From: Odoribacter laneus YIT 12061
GTDB lineage: Bacteria > Bacteroidota > Bacteroidia > Bacteroidales > Marinifilaceae
Length of the DNA: 64,000 nucleotides
NCBI RefSeq assembly: GCF_000243215.1
Contig: NZ_JH594596.1
Coordinates: 1,523,444-1,587,443 of the forward strand
Direction: 5' to 3'
The notes beneath the pieces were generated by a model. That model saw nothing but the letters and a program-made list of their open reading frames with translations. It did no database searches and had not been told where the DNA came from. A program made the position numbers and the translations under genes. How positions within the stretch are numbered: position 1 is the stretch's first letter; every line of letters begins with the position of its first letter. This document shows, piece by piece, positions 1-12,609 of this stretch.

Positions 1-8
1 AAAAAACG

Positions 9-16
9 TACCTTTG
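9..16 (+). promoter_or_regulatory. Bacteroidota -7 promoter box
   Basis: TACCTTTG fits the TAnnTTTG -7 consensus of Bacteroidota exactly. It lies about 100 bases before the receiver-domain gene and is the only such box before it. The -33 element would fall outside the window. Confidence 0.45.
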
Positions 17-117
17 CTACCCCTATTAATGTAATAATACTGATTACTTTAAAAGAGAATGTGTGTGTGTAAACAAATTATAATTTTTCCGGTCTTTTCT
101 ATAAATGAAGCTCTTCT

Positions 118-594
118 ATGGCAATCCAAATGAACGACAATGAAAAATCTCTTTTCGTTTCTCCTTCTGAACAAGAAGCTGTAGAAAGCAAAATTGTATC
201 CCCTATTTCAACCGGAGAAAACAAAACTTCTTCTTCCAAACCTGTTCTCCTGATTGCCGAAGACAATTCAGACAATTACCTGTTGTTAAAATGTATTTTA
301 CAAACAAACTTTCAGCTGATTCATGCCTGGGACGGCGAAGAAGCCGTAGAACTTTTCAAAAAACACCAACCGCAATTGATATTAATGGACATCCGCATGC
401 CTAAAATGAACGGATACGAAGCTACTGCAGAAATCCGTAAAATCTCGGTTACGGTTCCCATTATTGCGGTTACAGCTTATGCTTATGCCCAGGATATTGA
501 GCAAATACTGAAAAGCGGATTTAATTCCTATCTTTCAAAACCGATAAATATCGTCGGTGTAAAAGAAAAAATACAGGAAGTATTAAAAAAGTAA
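118..594 (+). CDS. Stand-alone response regulator receiver (REC) domain protein
   Basis: A 158-residue protein with about 40 low-complexity polar residues followed by one complete CheY-like receiver domain (residues 42-157). Visible key residues are the acidic pair E48-D49, the phospho-acceptor D91 in LILMDIRMP, T119 and K141 in the SKP motif. No output domain follows, so it should work as a phosphorylated relay or by protein contact. An in-frame TGA at 106-108 shows it is not the tail of a hybrid histidine kinase interrupted by the window edge. The next gene is convergent, so it is monocistronic. No kinase partner is seen nearby. The sequence after D91 resembles the receiver domains of hybrid kinases more than those of DNA-binding regulators. 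The assignment to the receiver family is secure; the pathway is unknown. Confidence 0.9.
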   Translation: MAIQMNDNEKSLFVSPSEQEAVESKIVSPISTGENKTSSSKPVLLIAEDNSDNYLLLKCILQTNFQLIHAWDGEEAVELFKKHQPQLILMDIRMPKMNGYEATAEIRKISVTVPIIAVTAYAYAQDIEQILKSGFNSYLSKPINIVGVKEKIQEVLKK

Positions 595-660
595 ACTCCC
601 TTTCAGATTCTCCAGAATTGATGAATTCCAACCCACCCCAAGCTAAACTATTCCTCTAAT

Positions 661-2850
661 TTATTCTGCCGTAATCTCAATCATCCGGCTAGTAGTCGGT
701 TGGGTGGTAAAAACAGCTAAACCGATTTTCATCAGATAATCTCCGGAAAATACATTTCCATTTTCTGAAAATTTCGATTTCTGTTCCGGCATAAGATTTA
801 TTTCCTCCACTCTGTACTGAAGGGCCGGATCCAAACCTTGCAGCCGGACCGGAAAAAGTTTTTCCCCGAAACGGGGGTGAATATTATAGGCATACAGCAC
901 TGCTTTTTTCTTATCTTTAGCCACATAAACCAAAGCAGCATGTTCTGTTTCATAGGGAGAAACCAACCGAAACAAATCCCCACCTAAAATAACCGGTTTC
1001 AGACGTTTAAAATTTGCCACGGCTTCCCGGCAGAATGCCTGTTCTGCAGCACTCCTATCTGCCATACTGATATCGAACCCCAGTTTCCCCATCATAGCGA
1101 CATCTGTCCGGAATTTCAGAGGTTGTTTTCCCCAGCTGGTCACATGTGCACACAAAGTATTGGCCGGAAAAAACTGAGAAAACCCCCATTGGATAAATAT
1201 CCGTTCTACGGGATCTGTATTGTCACTTGGCCAAAATTCCGTAAAATATTTCAACGCCTCATAATCACAACGGCCTCCGCCGCCCGAACACAACATCATC
1301 GGCAAATGAGGATACTTCACCTGAATACGCTCTAAAACTTTATATATCCCCCGTACATGATCTATATACAATTGAGATTGTTTCTCTTTCAAATAAGGGG
1401 AATAAATATTTGTAATCGGACTGTTACAGTCCCATTTAAAAAAGGCTATTTCCGGATGAGCTGTCATCAGCTTATCCACTACCCCGTAGACATAATCCTG
1501 AACCTTCGGATTACTCATATCTAAAACCAATTGATTCCGAAAATAATAGGTCTCCCGATTGGGCTGATGAATCACCCAATCCGGATGTTTTTCAAATAAA
1601 TCGCTCTTCGGATTCACCATTTCCGGTTCTATCCAAATTCCAAATTTTACTCCGGCTTTTTCTGCTCCTTTTATCAAGGCTCCTATCCCATTCGGCAGCT
1701 TATCACGCATCGGTTCCCAATCTCCTAAACCGGCCTTATCGTGATTACGGGGATAACGATTTCCAAACCAGCCGTCATCCAATAAAAACAGATCTACTCC
1801 CAATTGCTTTGCTTCCTGCATCAAATCGAGTAATCTCTCTTCATTAAAATGAAAACCCGTACTCTCCCAGTTATTCAATAAAGTGAGGCGGTCTTTCTCT
1901 CCGTCTTTTACCTGATAACGACGGGCCCAATCGTGGAAATTACGACTGGCTTCTCCTCTTCCTTTTTCACTCAGGGTAAAGATAAATTCCGGCGTCTTGA
2001 ATATTTCTCCCGGCTTCAGTTCATAAGGAGAAGCATAAGGGTTAATGCCGGATATTATACGTAAATTTCCCTCATTGTCCACTTCAAAAGTAAACCGGAA
2101 ATTTCCGGTCCAGCCGAGGGTACCCAACAACACATTCCCCTGGTTCTCCGCTATCGGTTGTCCGAATCCCAATTGAAAAAACGGCGAAGTATGCATAGCA
2201 GCCCGTGAACCGAGTTTCGTATCCAGAACTTTCTTTCCGAAGAGCAGTTCCTGAGCATTCATCACGACTTCTTTCGCCCAGTCCCCGCTGAATTCCGTCA
2301 GATAATAATGCGGACTCTCAAAATAAAGCATAGCGGAAGCATAACGGAATAAAGTCACCGGCTTTTTTTCCTGATGCCGGATCTCCGTCCAGGTTTTGAT
2401 AATATTTTCCTTTTTAAAAGTCCTGTAATACAGTTTCACTTCTATAGGATAGACGTCGTCCCTCAGTATAATACTCGTCTCGGAAACATTTTCATCTATT
2501 TTTCGTGTTTCAGAAGATACATATTTTAAAAGCGTCGTCATATTTCCGTCCTGATGGATAATCCCCAAAGCCGGTTCGAAATAATCCTCCATTCCCGAAG
2601 CCGGATAAGTTTCCCATCCCTGCTCAGCAATACGACTACCGGAACCGCCACGGGAAAAAGCCGGGAAATGTTGCATATCGGATTCGTTAAGCAAACGCGG
2701 TCCCAAATAAGACTGATAGAGCCGGCCATTAGAAGCCACCCGAAGGATCAAATCCGTCGCATCGGTCGATATTCTCAAAACTCCCTCCTCTGCATACGAT
2801 CTCACGAATCCCGCACAAAAGAACAAAAATAATAGCAGCTGTTTTCTCAT
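661..2850 (-). CDS. GH36 alpha-galactosidase, secreted
   Basis: 729 residues, the usual size of long bacterial GH36 enzymes, which hydrolyse terminal alpha-1,6-galactosides such as raffinose-family sugars or galactomannan side chains. Residues 1-20 form a signal peptide ending at SYA. The N-terminal beta-supersandwich runs to about residue 300, followed by the TIM barrel. The nucleophile is D474 in FFKWDCNSP; the CSGGGGR motif is at 521-527 and the acid/base is D543 in SDNTD. The WIEPEMVNP strand near 406 is also typical. It stands alone, with no SusCD pair beside it, and is convergent with the receiver gene. Periplasmic location is inferred from the signal peptide. Substrate beyond alpha-galactoside cannot be told from sequence. 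Confidence 0.93.
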   Translation of the reverse strand: MRKQLLLFLFFCAGFVRSYAEEGVLRISTDATDLILRVASNGRLYQSYLGPRLLNESDMQHFPAFSRGGSGSRIAEQGWETYPASGMEDYFEPALGIIHQDGNMTTLLKYVSSETRKIDENVSETSIILRDDVYPIEVKLYYRTFKKENIIKTWTEIRHQEKKPVTLFRYASAMLYFESPHYYLTEFSGDWAKEVVMNAQELLFGKKVLDTKLGSRAAMHTSPFFQLGFGQPIAENQGNVLLGTLGWTGNFRFTFEVDNEGNLRIISGINPYASPYELKPGEIFKTPEFIFTLSEKGRGEASRNFHDWARRYQVKDGEKDRLTLLNNWESTGFHFNEERLLDLMQEAKQLGVDLFLLDDGWFGNRYPRNHDKAGLGDWEPMRDKLPNGIGALIKGAEKAGVKFGIWIEPEMVNPKSDLFEKHPDWVIHQPNRETYYFRNQLVLDMSNPKVQDYVYGVVDKLMTAHPEIAFFKWDCNSPITNIYSPYLKEKQSQLYIDHVRGIYKVLERIQVKYPHLPMMLCSGGGGRCDYEALKYFTEFWPSDNTDPVERIFIQWGFSQFFPANTLCAHVTSWGKQPLKFRTDVAMMGKLGFDISMADRSAAEQAFCREAVANFKRLKPVILGGDLFRLVSPYETEHAALVYVAKDKKKAVLYAYNIHPRFGEKLFPVRLQGLDPALQYRVEEINLMPEQKSKFSENGNVFSGDYLMKIGLAVFTTQPTTSRMIEITAE

Positions 2851-3010
2851 AAAACAAGGCTTTAGATTTACAGTTTAAACGACGATAAAGGACGACACAT
2901 ATCCTCATTCCACCTCATGAGGGCAAATATAATAATAAAGAATGAAGCAAACGATCTCCTTTTCGAAATCCCGGAAACAATTTCTAAAAATACAAAACCG
3001 ACTTCCTTTT

Positions 3011-3685
3011 TTACTTTTCAACATTCGGGAAATTTTCTTTTTCAGCACCATACACCCGGTATACCCATAACCGCTTATCGGCATAAATCTTAAATGTTCC
3101 GGCCAGGGCCTCATTCAAAGTTCCCTGCCACCAATTGGTAAAGGCAGAAAGAGGATACACCAGGCCTTCCCCTGAAAGAGAGCGACAATCCCGGTTGAAT
3201 ACAGAAACCTGTTGTCCCGGAAAGCATTCAAATTCGGCATCTCCGCATACCGGCGTAAACAGTCCGTAATCGGTCAGCATTTGCACATCAGCCTGTGCCT
3301 GATAATCCGATAAAAGACTGATATTTCCCATCGTATGATCTTCCCGTTTTCCTGTCGCTCCTAAAATAAACAATTTTTTCCATCCTCTTTTCAAACAATA
3401 CCGAAAAGCCTTACTTAAATCATTGGTTTCCTGTTCCGTTTCCCGATGAATCAAAGCGGCATAACGCTCCCGCAAGGCAAGATTCAGAGAATCGCCATCC
3501 CCTACAATGGCTTCAGGTTCCCGTCCCCATTGTATCAACGCCTCTGCAGCCCCATCACAACAAACAATTCGCCGGCAACGGTACAAAAACGACAAAGGTA
3601 AAGGATGTACCGGAAAACTCCCGTCGGCTAATATGACGGCTTCCGGTTCTGCTACCGTCTTTACTAAAGGATAATAATTCATCAT
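3011..3685 (-). CDS. Thiamine pyrophosphokinase
   Basis: A 224-residue cytoplasmic enzyme that converts thiamine and ATP to thiamine pyrophosphate. Typical TPK motifs are visible: CCDGAAEAL, VGDGDSL with the acidic metal ligands, and ETNDLSKAF. A smaller beta-rich C-terminal domain ends the protein. The longer reading frame starts at 3709 with MSVHFKV, but I prefer the double Met at 3685/3682, which starts right after the stop of the upstream transporter gene at 3693. It is the last gene of the riboswitch-controlled TonB receptor, PnuT and TPK operon, which takes up thiamine and traps it by phosphorylation. This three-gene arrangement is a known thiamine salvage unit of Bacteroidota. The length is normal and no key residue appears lost. 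Confidence 0.93.
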   Translation of the reverse strand: MMNYYPLVKTVAEPEAVILADGSFPVHPLPLSFLYRCRRIVCCDGAAEALIQWGREPEAIVGDGDSLNLALRERYAALIHRETEQETNDLSKAFRYCLKRGWKKLFILGATGKREDHTMGNISLLSDYQAQADVQMLTDYGLFTPVCGDAEFECFPGQQVSVFNRDCRSLSGEGLVYPLSAFTNWWQGTLNEALAGTFKIYADKRLWVYRVYGAEKENFPNVEK

Positions 3686-3692
3686 GAACACT

Positions 3693-4256
3693 TTAAAATG
3701 AACGGACAATCATCTTCCGCCACTTCAGATAACCAAAGAAAGCGATAAAAGTATAAAAACCATATAAACCTGCATAAAAAGGCAAGCCTTTATACACATA
3801 TAAGGCGCAACTCACTATATCGACCACTACCCACACCAGCCATTGTTCCGCCTGTTTATAAGCCAGCATCCACATGGCTGTAATACTCAAAGCTGTTGTG
3901 AGGCTATCCAACCAGGGAACTGTGCTATCCGTAAATCGAATCAACACCCAGGCAATCCCCAGAAACAAGAGAATAGAAACAGCGGTTAACGGTAAAATCT
4001 GCTTCAAAGGAGTGTGTATGACCGGCCGTTCTTTTTTTCCTCCAGCCCCTTTCAGCCACAACAGCCAGCCATAAATACCGGCTAGTAAATAATAAATATT
4101 GATTCCAAAATCAGCATACAAGCCGGCCTGGTAATATACCATCAAACTTAGAACAGGCATGATTATACCTGCCGCCCAAAGCCAGATACTGGCTTTATAT
4201 TCGAACCAAAGGTAAAATAAACCGACAATCGTTCCTGTAATCTCTAACCAATCCAT
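3693..4256 (-). CDS. pnuT: PnuC-family vitamin transporter, probably thiamine (PnuT type)
   Basis: A 187-residue inner-membrane protein of the PnuC/PnuT family with about seven hydrophobic segments. The conserved end of the family is visible, in which a Trp/Tyr-rich helix pair (VVVDIVSCALYVYKGLPFYA) precedes the final helix. PnuC proteins carry nicotinamide riboside, but members beside thiamine pyrophosphokinase under a TPP riboswitch are assigned to thiamine. Both neighbours here point that way: the TPK gene follows directly and the TonB receptor precedes with about 40 bases between. I start the gene at the ATG at 4256 (MDWLEITG), because the upstream frame begins with TTG. Specificity is inferred from context only. 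Confidence 0.88.
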   Translation of the reverse strand: MDWLEITGTIVGLFYLWFEYKASIWLWAAGIIMPVLSLMVYYQAGLYADFGINIYYLLAGIYGWLLWLKGAGGKKERPVIHTPLKQILPLTAVSILLFLGIAWVLIRFTDSTVPWLDSLTTALSITAMWMLAYKQAEQWLVWVVVDIVSCALYVYKGLPFYAGLYGFYTFIAFFGYLKWRKMIVRSF

Positions 4257-4297
4257 GCGATACAATTAAAAAGCGGAAACTCTTTTTCCCAGTTCTA

Positions 4298-6586
4298 TTA
4301 AAAACGTAATGTTAAATACGCCAAAACATTGATCCCTGCATTGGGATAATAAGCCGCATCAGAAATAAGTTCCGGTTTCACGCCGGCCGGTTTTGTACCG
4401 TCTGTCGTCGGATATACTGCCGTACAACTAGCATAACCGTTACTCTCGTATTCCTCGTCAAACAGATTATAAACGGATATACCGAGGGTGACAGCCTTTG
4501 CCAAAGGCAATTGAAAAGTATAATTCAAATTCAAATTGTTTACGAAATAAGCCTCCAACATACATGCTTTATCTCCGGAATTATTCAGATACTGTTTACT
4601 CACATATTGCGATTGAAAAGAAGCATCCCATCCTTTACAATGAAAGGAAATCAGACTATTTCCCATAAAATCAGGAGAAAATGAAATCGGGCTACTTCCC
4701 AGATAACGGGTCGTCTGAGAAATTGTACCTTCTGCCGTATACAAACCCTCCCCGTTCAGATCCACATCGTTTCGATATTCGGTATAATGTTTGATCCGGT
4801 TCCGGCTCCAGGTAGCATTTACATCCCAACGAAGCCAGTCGGTAAAACGAACGCCAGCCGAAAATTCCGCACCTGCCCGATAACTCTCCTTTACATTTGC
4901 TGACACCGCTTCTCCGATCTCATTTAACTGACCGGTTAATACCAATTGATTCCGGTAATCCATATAATACAAATTTATACCGGCAGAAAACCGGGCCGAA
5001 CGGAAAGCATACCCCCATTCATAATCCAACAAACGCTCAGCCTTGGGCAATTCCGTAAAAAAGCCATCCGTATAATTATTCCGGGTAGGTTCCTTCTGGG
5101 CAACAGCAAAGGAAGCATACATACTGTGCTGATCAGCTATCTGCCAGAATAAACCCGCTTTCGGATTAAAAAAATCAAACGTCTCATCCAGATCCAAAGG
5201 TTGCATCCGCCCGGCATTCCAATCCCATTTATCGTTCACTCCCCGAATCGTATAATGAATACGACGGTATTGCAAATCAGCATAGAAATACAAACGACGC
5301 ACAATCTCATAATTTATACGTCCGTAAACATTCGCATCCAGCTTCCTCCCAGTATTTTCATAAAACTGGTGATCCGGAGCCAAATTCCCCATATAATTTT
5401 TCACCCATATTACCTTTCCGTCATGATCATTTTTATATTTATTGACTCCTCCTCCCAGCGACATCTGTAACTTATCCGAATGATAATTCAGGGAAAATAC
5501 CATTCCTCCGAAATCACTCTCCACATTTTTCTTCCGCACCAAATCGCTCTTTTTTACAGGCTCCGAAATTCCCGGTATTTCATAAGGTTTCAACCCATAT
5601 TCTATCAGGCTACGTTTGTTTTTATATTCCTGATAGTATCCCTTTCCGCGGGTATAATGAAAAGCAATATTCAGGTTCCACCCGGGACTGAAAATGTGAT
5701 TAAAAAGCAATTGATAATGAGTTTGCCGATATACATCCAACTGATCTTTATAAAAACCGATTACCTCGCCCTCCTCATTTTCAATTTTTCCATTCGGATT
5801 GTAAGTACGGTTTGTATCCAAAGTTTCCCGGGGAATGCCATCCCAGGCGTGATAAGTCTCTTCCTCGCCACTGAAAGTGATCAATTTCAGAGTAGTATGA
5901 TCTCCGTAATAACCGGCTTGCGCGAAATAGGATTTTAATTTAGCAGAAGCCCTGTCCCGGTACCCGTCACTTCCGATATGAGAAAGCCGCAAATCAAAAG
6001 CCCAGCGATCGTATAACAAACCCGTTCCGAGCTTTACCATCTCTTTCTGAGTATTAAACGAACCATAGGAACCGCTCAGTTCGGCAGAAGGATTTATAGC
6101 GGTATTCTCCGTCTGCATATTGATACTTCCTCCAAAAGCTCCCGCTCCGTTCGTAGAAGTTCCGGCTCCTCTCTGTATTTGAATATCCTGCAAAGAAGAA
6201 ACCAAATCCGGAGTATTTACCCAGAAAATAGAATGACTCTCTGCGTCATTCATCGGTATTCCATTAGCAGTCACATTGATACGGGTTGCATCCGTCCCCC
6301 GGATTCGTATTCCGGTATAGCCGATTCCGGCTCCGGCATCTGTAGTCGTCAATACAGAAGGCGTCATTGTCAAAAGGAAAGGAATATCCAAGCCGATATT
6401 CTGCTTTCTTAAACTCTCCTTATCCAAATTGACAAAAGCAACAGGAGTCCGGGCCGTAGCCCGCGTAGCCAATACCTGCACTTCTTCCAACTGAACATGC
6501 CTCAAGGTATCCGCCTCTCCATTTTCAGCAATAGCTCCATAGCTCATCCCCAACAAAGCTATTGTTAATCCAATTTTTTTATTCAT
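4298..6586 (-). CDS. TonB-dependent outer membrane receptor, probably for thiamine
   Basis: 762 residues from the chosen start. Residues 1-20 are a signal peptide (MNKKIGLTIALLGMSYGAIA), then a TonB-box-like stretch (QLEEVQVLATRA), a plug domain with PSVLTTTD and GIRIRGTDATRINVTANGIP, and a long beta-barrel ending in the aromatic LTLRF typical of outer membrane proteins. There is no SusD partner, so it is a simple vitamin or cofactor receptor rather than a glycan receptor. The TPP riboswitch immediately upstream, plus the PnuT and TPK genes downstream, mark it as the thiamine receptor of the operon. The open frame extends upstream to 6661 but that part is the riboswitch itself; ATG 6586 (or 6601) is the real start. 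Confidence 0.93.
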   Translation of the reverse strand: MNKKIGLTIALLGMSYGAIAENGEADTLRHVQLEEVQVLATRATARTPVAFVNLDKESLRKQNIGLDIPFLLTMTPSVLTTTDAGAGIGYTGIRIRGTDATRINVTANGIPMNDAESHSIFWVNTPDLVSSLQDIQIQRGAGTSTNGAGAFGGSINMQTENTAINPSAELSGSYGSFNTQKEMVKLGTGLLYDRWAFDLRLSHIGSDGYRDRASAKLKSYFAQAGYYGDHTTLKLITFSGEEETYHAWDGIPRETLDTNRTYNPNGKIENEEGEVIGFYKDQLDVYRQTHYQLLFNHIFSPGWNLNIAFHYTRGKGYYQEYKNKRSLIEYGLKPYEIPGISEPVKKSDLVRKKNVESDFGGMVFSLNYHSDKLQMSLGGGVNKYKNDHDGKVIWVKNYMGNLAPDHQFYENTGRKLDANVYGRINYEIVRRLYFYADLQYRRIHYTIRGVNDKWDWNAGRMQPLDLDETFDFFNPKAGLFWQIADQHSMYASFAVAQKEPTRNNYTDGFFTELPKAERLLDYEWGYAFRSARFSAGINLYYMDYRNQLVLTGQLNEIGEAVSANVKESYRAGAEFSAGVRFTDWLRWDVNATWSRNRIKHYTEYRNDVDLNGEGLYTAEGTISQTTRYLGSSPISFSPDFMGNSLISFHCKGWDASFQSQYVSKQYLNNSGDKACMLEAYFVNNLNLNYTFQLPLAKAVTLGISVYNLFDEEYESNGYASCTAVYPTTDGTKPAGVKPELISDAAYYPNAGINVLAYLTLRF

Positions 6587-6621
6587 TTTCTGCTTTATCA
6601 TAACAGAAAGGCGCACATCTG

Positions 6622-6706
6622 TTACATTTCCCTCCGCCGGCATTATCCGGAACAGGTTCAATGGGTATGATCTCAGCCCGTCGTGTTAAGGCACCCCTTC
6701 TGATGG
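6622..6706 (-). ncRNA. TPP riboswitch (THI element)
   Basis: Read on the minus strand, the stretch contains the hallmark segments of the THI box in order: GGGGTGCC, then GGCTGAGATCATACCC, then GAACCTG, then CCGGATAATGCCGGCGGAGG followed by GAA. These are the pyrimidine- and pyrophosphate-sensor helices of the TPP aptamer. It sits 35-120 bases before the TonB receptor start. The downstream ATG of the receptor follows closely, so control is likely by hiding the start region when TPP is bound, though a terminator was not clearly seen. A near-consensus -7 box (TATCTTCG, 6727 to 6720) lies just upstream. Confidence 0.95.
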
Positions 6707-6850
6707 TTAATAACGGCCACGAAGATAATCTATTTTCATGGGATTACAATATTCTCCCTTCCCTATTCTAAAAGTGTGCCCAAAGCCCCCTTTTCACTTC
6801 AGACACACTTCTGTTTAAAATATGTTAGCCCAGCAATTACTGTTCCTTTG

Positions 6851-7153
6851 TCAAAGCGTGACAAAGGCTGCTAATGCTCCGAATACGACCAATAACAAGA
6901 TAATACCTATCAAAGAAATCACCAATCCTGCTATGGCTAATCCCCTCGGCGGCTTAAACATACCACAAGCAGAAAAAATAAGTCCCAGCAACCAGATAAT
7001 CCAGCCTAAAAAGGGAACCCAACCTAAAAACAAAGCGATCAAAGCCAGTACAAAACCCGCTGTCCCCAACCCATTGGAACGGGGAACGGGTTGCTGATTA
7101 ATGACAATCGTCTGTTTCGGTTGATCCTGATTTTTTGTTTCTAATACTTCCAT
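6851..7153 (-). CDS. Small DUF4190-type membrane protein
   Basis: 100 residues. A polar N-terminal tail of about 27 residues (MEVLETKNQDQPKQ...) is followed by two or three hydrophobic segments: GTAGFVLALIALFLGW, an IIWLLGLIFSACGMF helix and AGLVISLIGIILLLVVFGAL. The G-x-A-G-F-V-L-A and AIAGLVIS signatures match DUF4190, small inner-membrane proteins of unknown function. It is transcribed alone: the next gene on that strand (nifJ) ends at 7391 behind a terminator. The 200 bases between its stop and the riboswitch hold an imperfect hairpin with arms AAGTGTG and CACACTT near 6772-6812, which could end its transcript. Confidence 0.8.
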   Translation of the reverse strand: MEVLETKNQDQPKQTIVINQQPVPRSNGLGTAGFVLALIALFLGWVPFLGWIIWLLGLIFSACGMFKPPRGLAIAGLVISLIGIILLLVVFGALAAFVTL

Positions 7154-7325
7154 AAACTTTTTTTATAAAAAATAATTGTTTCCTCGATGTATTCGAATTT
7201 ACGAACGTTTTTTATTTATAAATCCTCTCATCTTATTTTTTACGTCAAACCCCGATAGAAGTTCAAATGTAATAAAAAAACTTATAGGTTGTATATTTAT
7301 GTAAATATTTCTATGACTCTCCTCA

Positions 7326-7371
7326 AAAAGAAAGCCCGTCCCAAACCGGAAGCAGGTTTAGGACAGGCTTT
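7326..7371 (-). terminator. Rho-independent terminator of nifJ
   Basis: An inverted repeat of 17 pairs with two mismatches (7331-7347 with 7355-7371, loop GGAAGCA). On the minus strand the arm is followed by CTTTTT. It lies 20 bases past the nifJ stop codon. Confidence 0.85.
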
Positions 7372-7390
7372 TCTTGCGTCTCTAGAAAGA

Positions 7391-10951
<3,561 letters not shown>

Positions 10952-11060
10952 TTACTTCCATTGAAAACCGAAAGTGAGAAAAGGAAATAATAAATTTACT
11001 TTTTCCATTTCTACTTTCTGCATTCTCTGTTTATTATTTAATACTAATTCTATTTTTCTC

Positions 11061-12239
11061 TCAATATACAAATCCAGCCAACCATAAAGGAATAATATTT
11101 CCCTTTCCCCGTTCTGCCATATCCTCCATGACAATCCCTTCCCGGCGGTTTCTGCTCCTCTCTCCTTCCCGACAAACGTTTACATTATACGTTCCGTCAA
11201 TCAGAAAATCAGCATTTTCCGAATAATTAATGCGGTGCACAGGGCACAATTGACTCAATAAAAATGTTTTATGCATAACCCCTGTATCCACTTCATCTAA
11301 ACATACGGCATTCAACAGATTCGGGTTATGAATATACAATTTATTCGGTTTCCGCCCACTGTCTTCCCCGTCCTCCTCCGGTAACAATAAAGTAAGTAAA
11401 CGGGCATTTTTCATATAATACAGATAATTCAATACGGTCGCCCGGGAAACCCCGATCTCACTACTCAACTTACTGATATTAACCGTACAATTCCCATCTC
11501 TGGCGACAATATAAAGTAATTTTTTGAGCTTAGTCAGGTACTTCAATTCAATTTGATTGTTATAGGGAATATCAAATTCCAAGGTCAAATTAATATTTTT
11601 TAAAAGATAATCGATATGCGATTTTTCCTCTAGATAAATCGGATAATACCCATAGCGAAGATAATTTCCGAAATAAGCCAGCGGACGGATACGACACAAA
11701 ATATCATTTACAATCTTTTCGTGATTTTCTACAATCTCCTGAAAGGAAAATACCGGAAAATGGATACCGGTTTCCAATTCCAAAAATTCCCGGAAAGACA
11801 GCCCACTTAAATTGTACATCTCTACAATTCCTTTCAAATACTCATTCGATTTAACCCGTACAATAGAAGAAATCGTAAACACGATCTGCAGATCCGGAAA
11901 AGAACGGTAACAAGCCAATAACTCCTTATCCCAACCCGGATATTTATGCACCTGATCCAATAGTAAAACTTTTCCCCCCAATTTGTAAAAACGTTCGACA
12001 AAATGATAAAGTCCTTCAGCCGCAAAAAAAAGATTGTTGATGTTAATGTACAAACAAGAATTGTCTTCAGCATAATATTCCCGACAATACTCCAATAAAA
12101 AATTGGTTTTCCCCACTCCCCGGCTCCCTTTAATAGCAATTAAACGACCGTTGCGGTTGATCTCATCCGAAAGCCCCCGGCGTATCGCTGAAGTACGCTC
12201 CTTTAAAAGAGTAATATGTGTGCTGCGTAAACTATCCAT
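11061..12239 (-). CDS. AAA-family ATPase with C-terminal winged-helix (DUF4143-type architecture)
   Basis: 392 residues from the ATG at 12239, inside a slightly longer frame. The N-terminal half is an AAA_14-like P-loop domain: Walker A GSRGVGKT near residues 39-46 and a Walker B-like strand KVLLLDQVHKYPGWD in which the usual D-E is D-Q. A winged-helix segment follows (SKLSSEIGVSRATVLNYLYYMKNARLL), then a short C-terminal part that ends IIPLWLAGFVY. This is a large, poorly understood Bacteroidota family often called ATP-binding protein; no biochemical role is assigned. The C-terminal 45 residues are Arg-rich and less conserved-looking than the usual nuclease-like end of the family. It stands alone, upstream of nifJ, with a divergent gap before the C1 peptidase. 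Confidence 0.8.
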   Translation of the reverse strand: MDSLRSTHITLLKERTSAIRRGLSDEINRNGRLIAIKGSRGVGKTNFLLEYCREYYAEDNSCLYININNLFFAAEGLYHFVERFYKLGGKVLLLDQVHKYPGWDKELLACYRSFPDLQIVFTISSIVRVKSNEYLKGIVEMYNLSGLSFREFLELETGIHFPVFSFQEIVENHEKIVNDILCRIRPLAYFGNYLRYGYYPIYLEEKSHIDYLLKNINLTLEFDIPYNNQIELKYLTKLKKLLYIVARDGNCTVNISKLSSEIGVSRATVLNYLYYMKNARLLTLLLPEEDGEDSGRKPNKLYIHNPNLLNAVCLDEVDTGVMHKTFLLSQLCPVHRINYSENADFLIDGTYNVNVCREGERSRNRREGIVMEDMAERGKGNIIPLWLAGFVY

Positions 12240-12431
12240 TTTTCCTTTCTTGCCACGCAAATATAATAGAAAAACAGATAATTTGCAATATAGAGATTAC
12301 AATTTTTATTCTAAATTATTATTTAGACTTATTACAAATTGGCTATAAACTAAAAATAGAGGTTGATAAACGGCATTTCCCAGCAGTACAAGGAAAAGTA
12401 ACGAAAACGTTTACATGAATTTATAAAATAA

Positions 12432-12535
12432 AAAACGTCCGTAAATCCAAATACCAAGGTGGAACAATTATTTTTTTAGATATAAAACGTCCGTAAATCC
12501 AGATGCCAAGGCGGAACTATTACTTTTTAATAAAA
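12432..12535 (+). repeat. Two tandem copies of an ACGTCCGTAAAT repeat, period 52
   Basis: The core ACGTCCGTAAATCCA starts at 12435 and again at 12487. After the core both copies read AATACCAAGGTGGAAC or GATGCCAAGGCGGAAC and then an AT-rich tract. Two further copies in the opposite orientation lie past the peptidase gene at 13880-13965. Confidence 0.8.
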
Positions 12536-12574
12536 AACGTGCCTTCTGCTAGTTAAGTTCTTCAATAAAGTTAG

Positions 12575-12582
12575 TACCTTGC
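12575..12582 (+). promoter_or_regulatory. Probable -7 box of the C1 peptidase gene
   Basis: TACCTTGC matches TAnnTTTG at all but one or two positions and lies 27 bases before the ATG at 12610, a usual leader length here. Confidence 0.4.
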
Positions 12583-12609
12583 CGAAATAAAATTTCAAAT
12601 CTAACTTCT

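Larger units (their letters stand above)
12240..12609. other. Intergenic region between the AAA ATPase and C1 peptidase genes
   Basis: About 370 AT-rich bases separating divergent genes. It contains two direct copies of a 52-base repeat (12432-12535) and a partial third start (AAAAAACGT at 12532), followed by the probable promoter of the peptidase gene. No conserved open frame was seen. Confidence 0.6.

Noticed and set aside
61-71. GT dinucleotide run (GTGTGTGTGT)
   Set aside because: Only five units, not placed in a coding region or clear promoter spacer; too short to call a phase-variable tract.
5480-5938. 152-codon open frame antisense to the TonB receptor
   Set aside because: Shadow of the barrel coding sequence.
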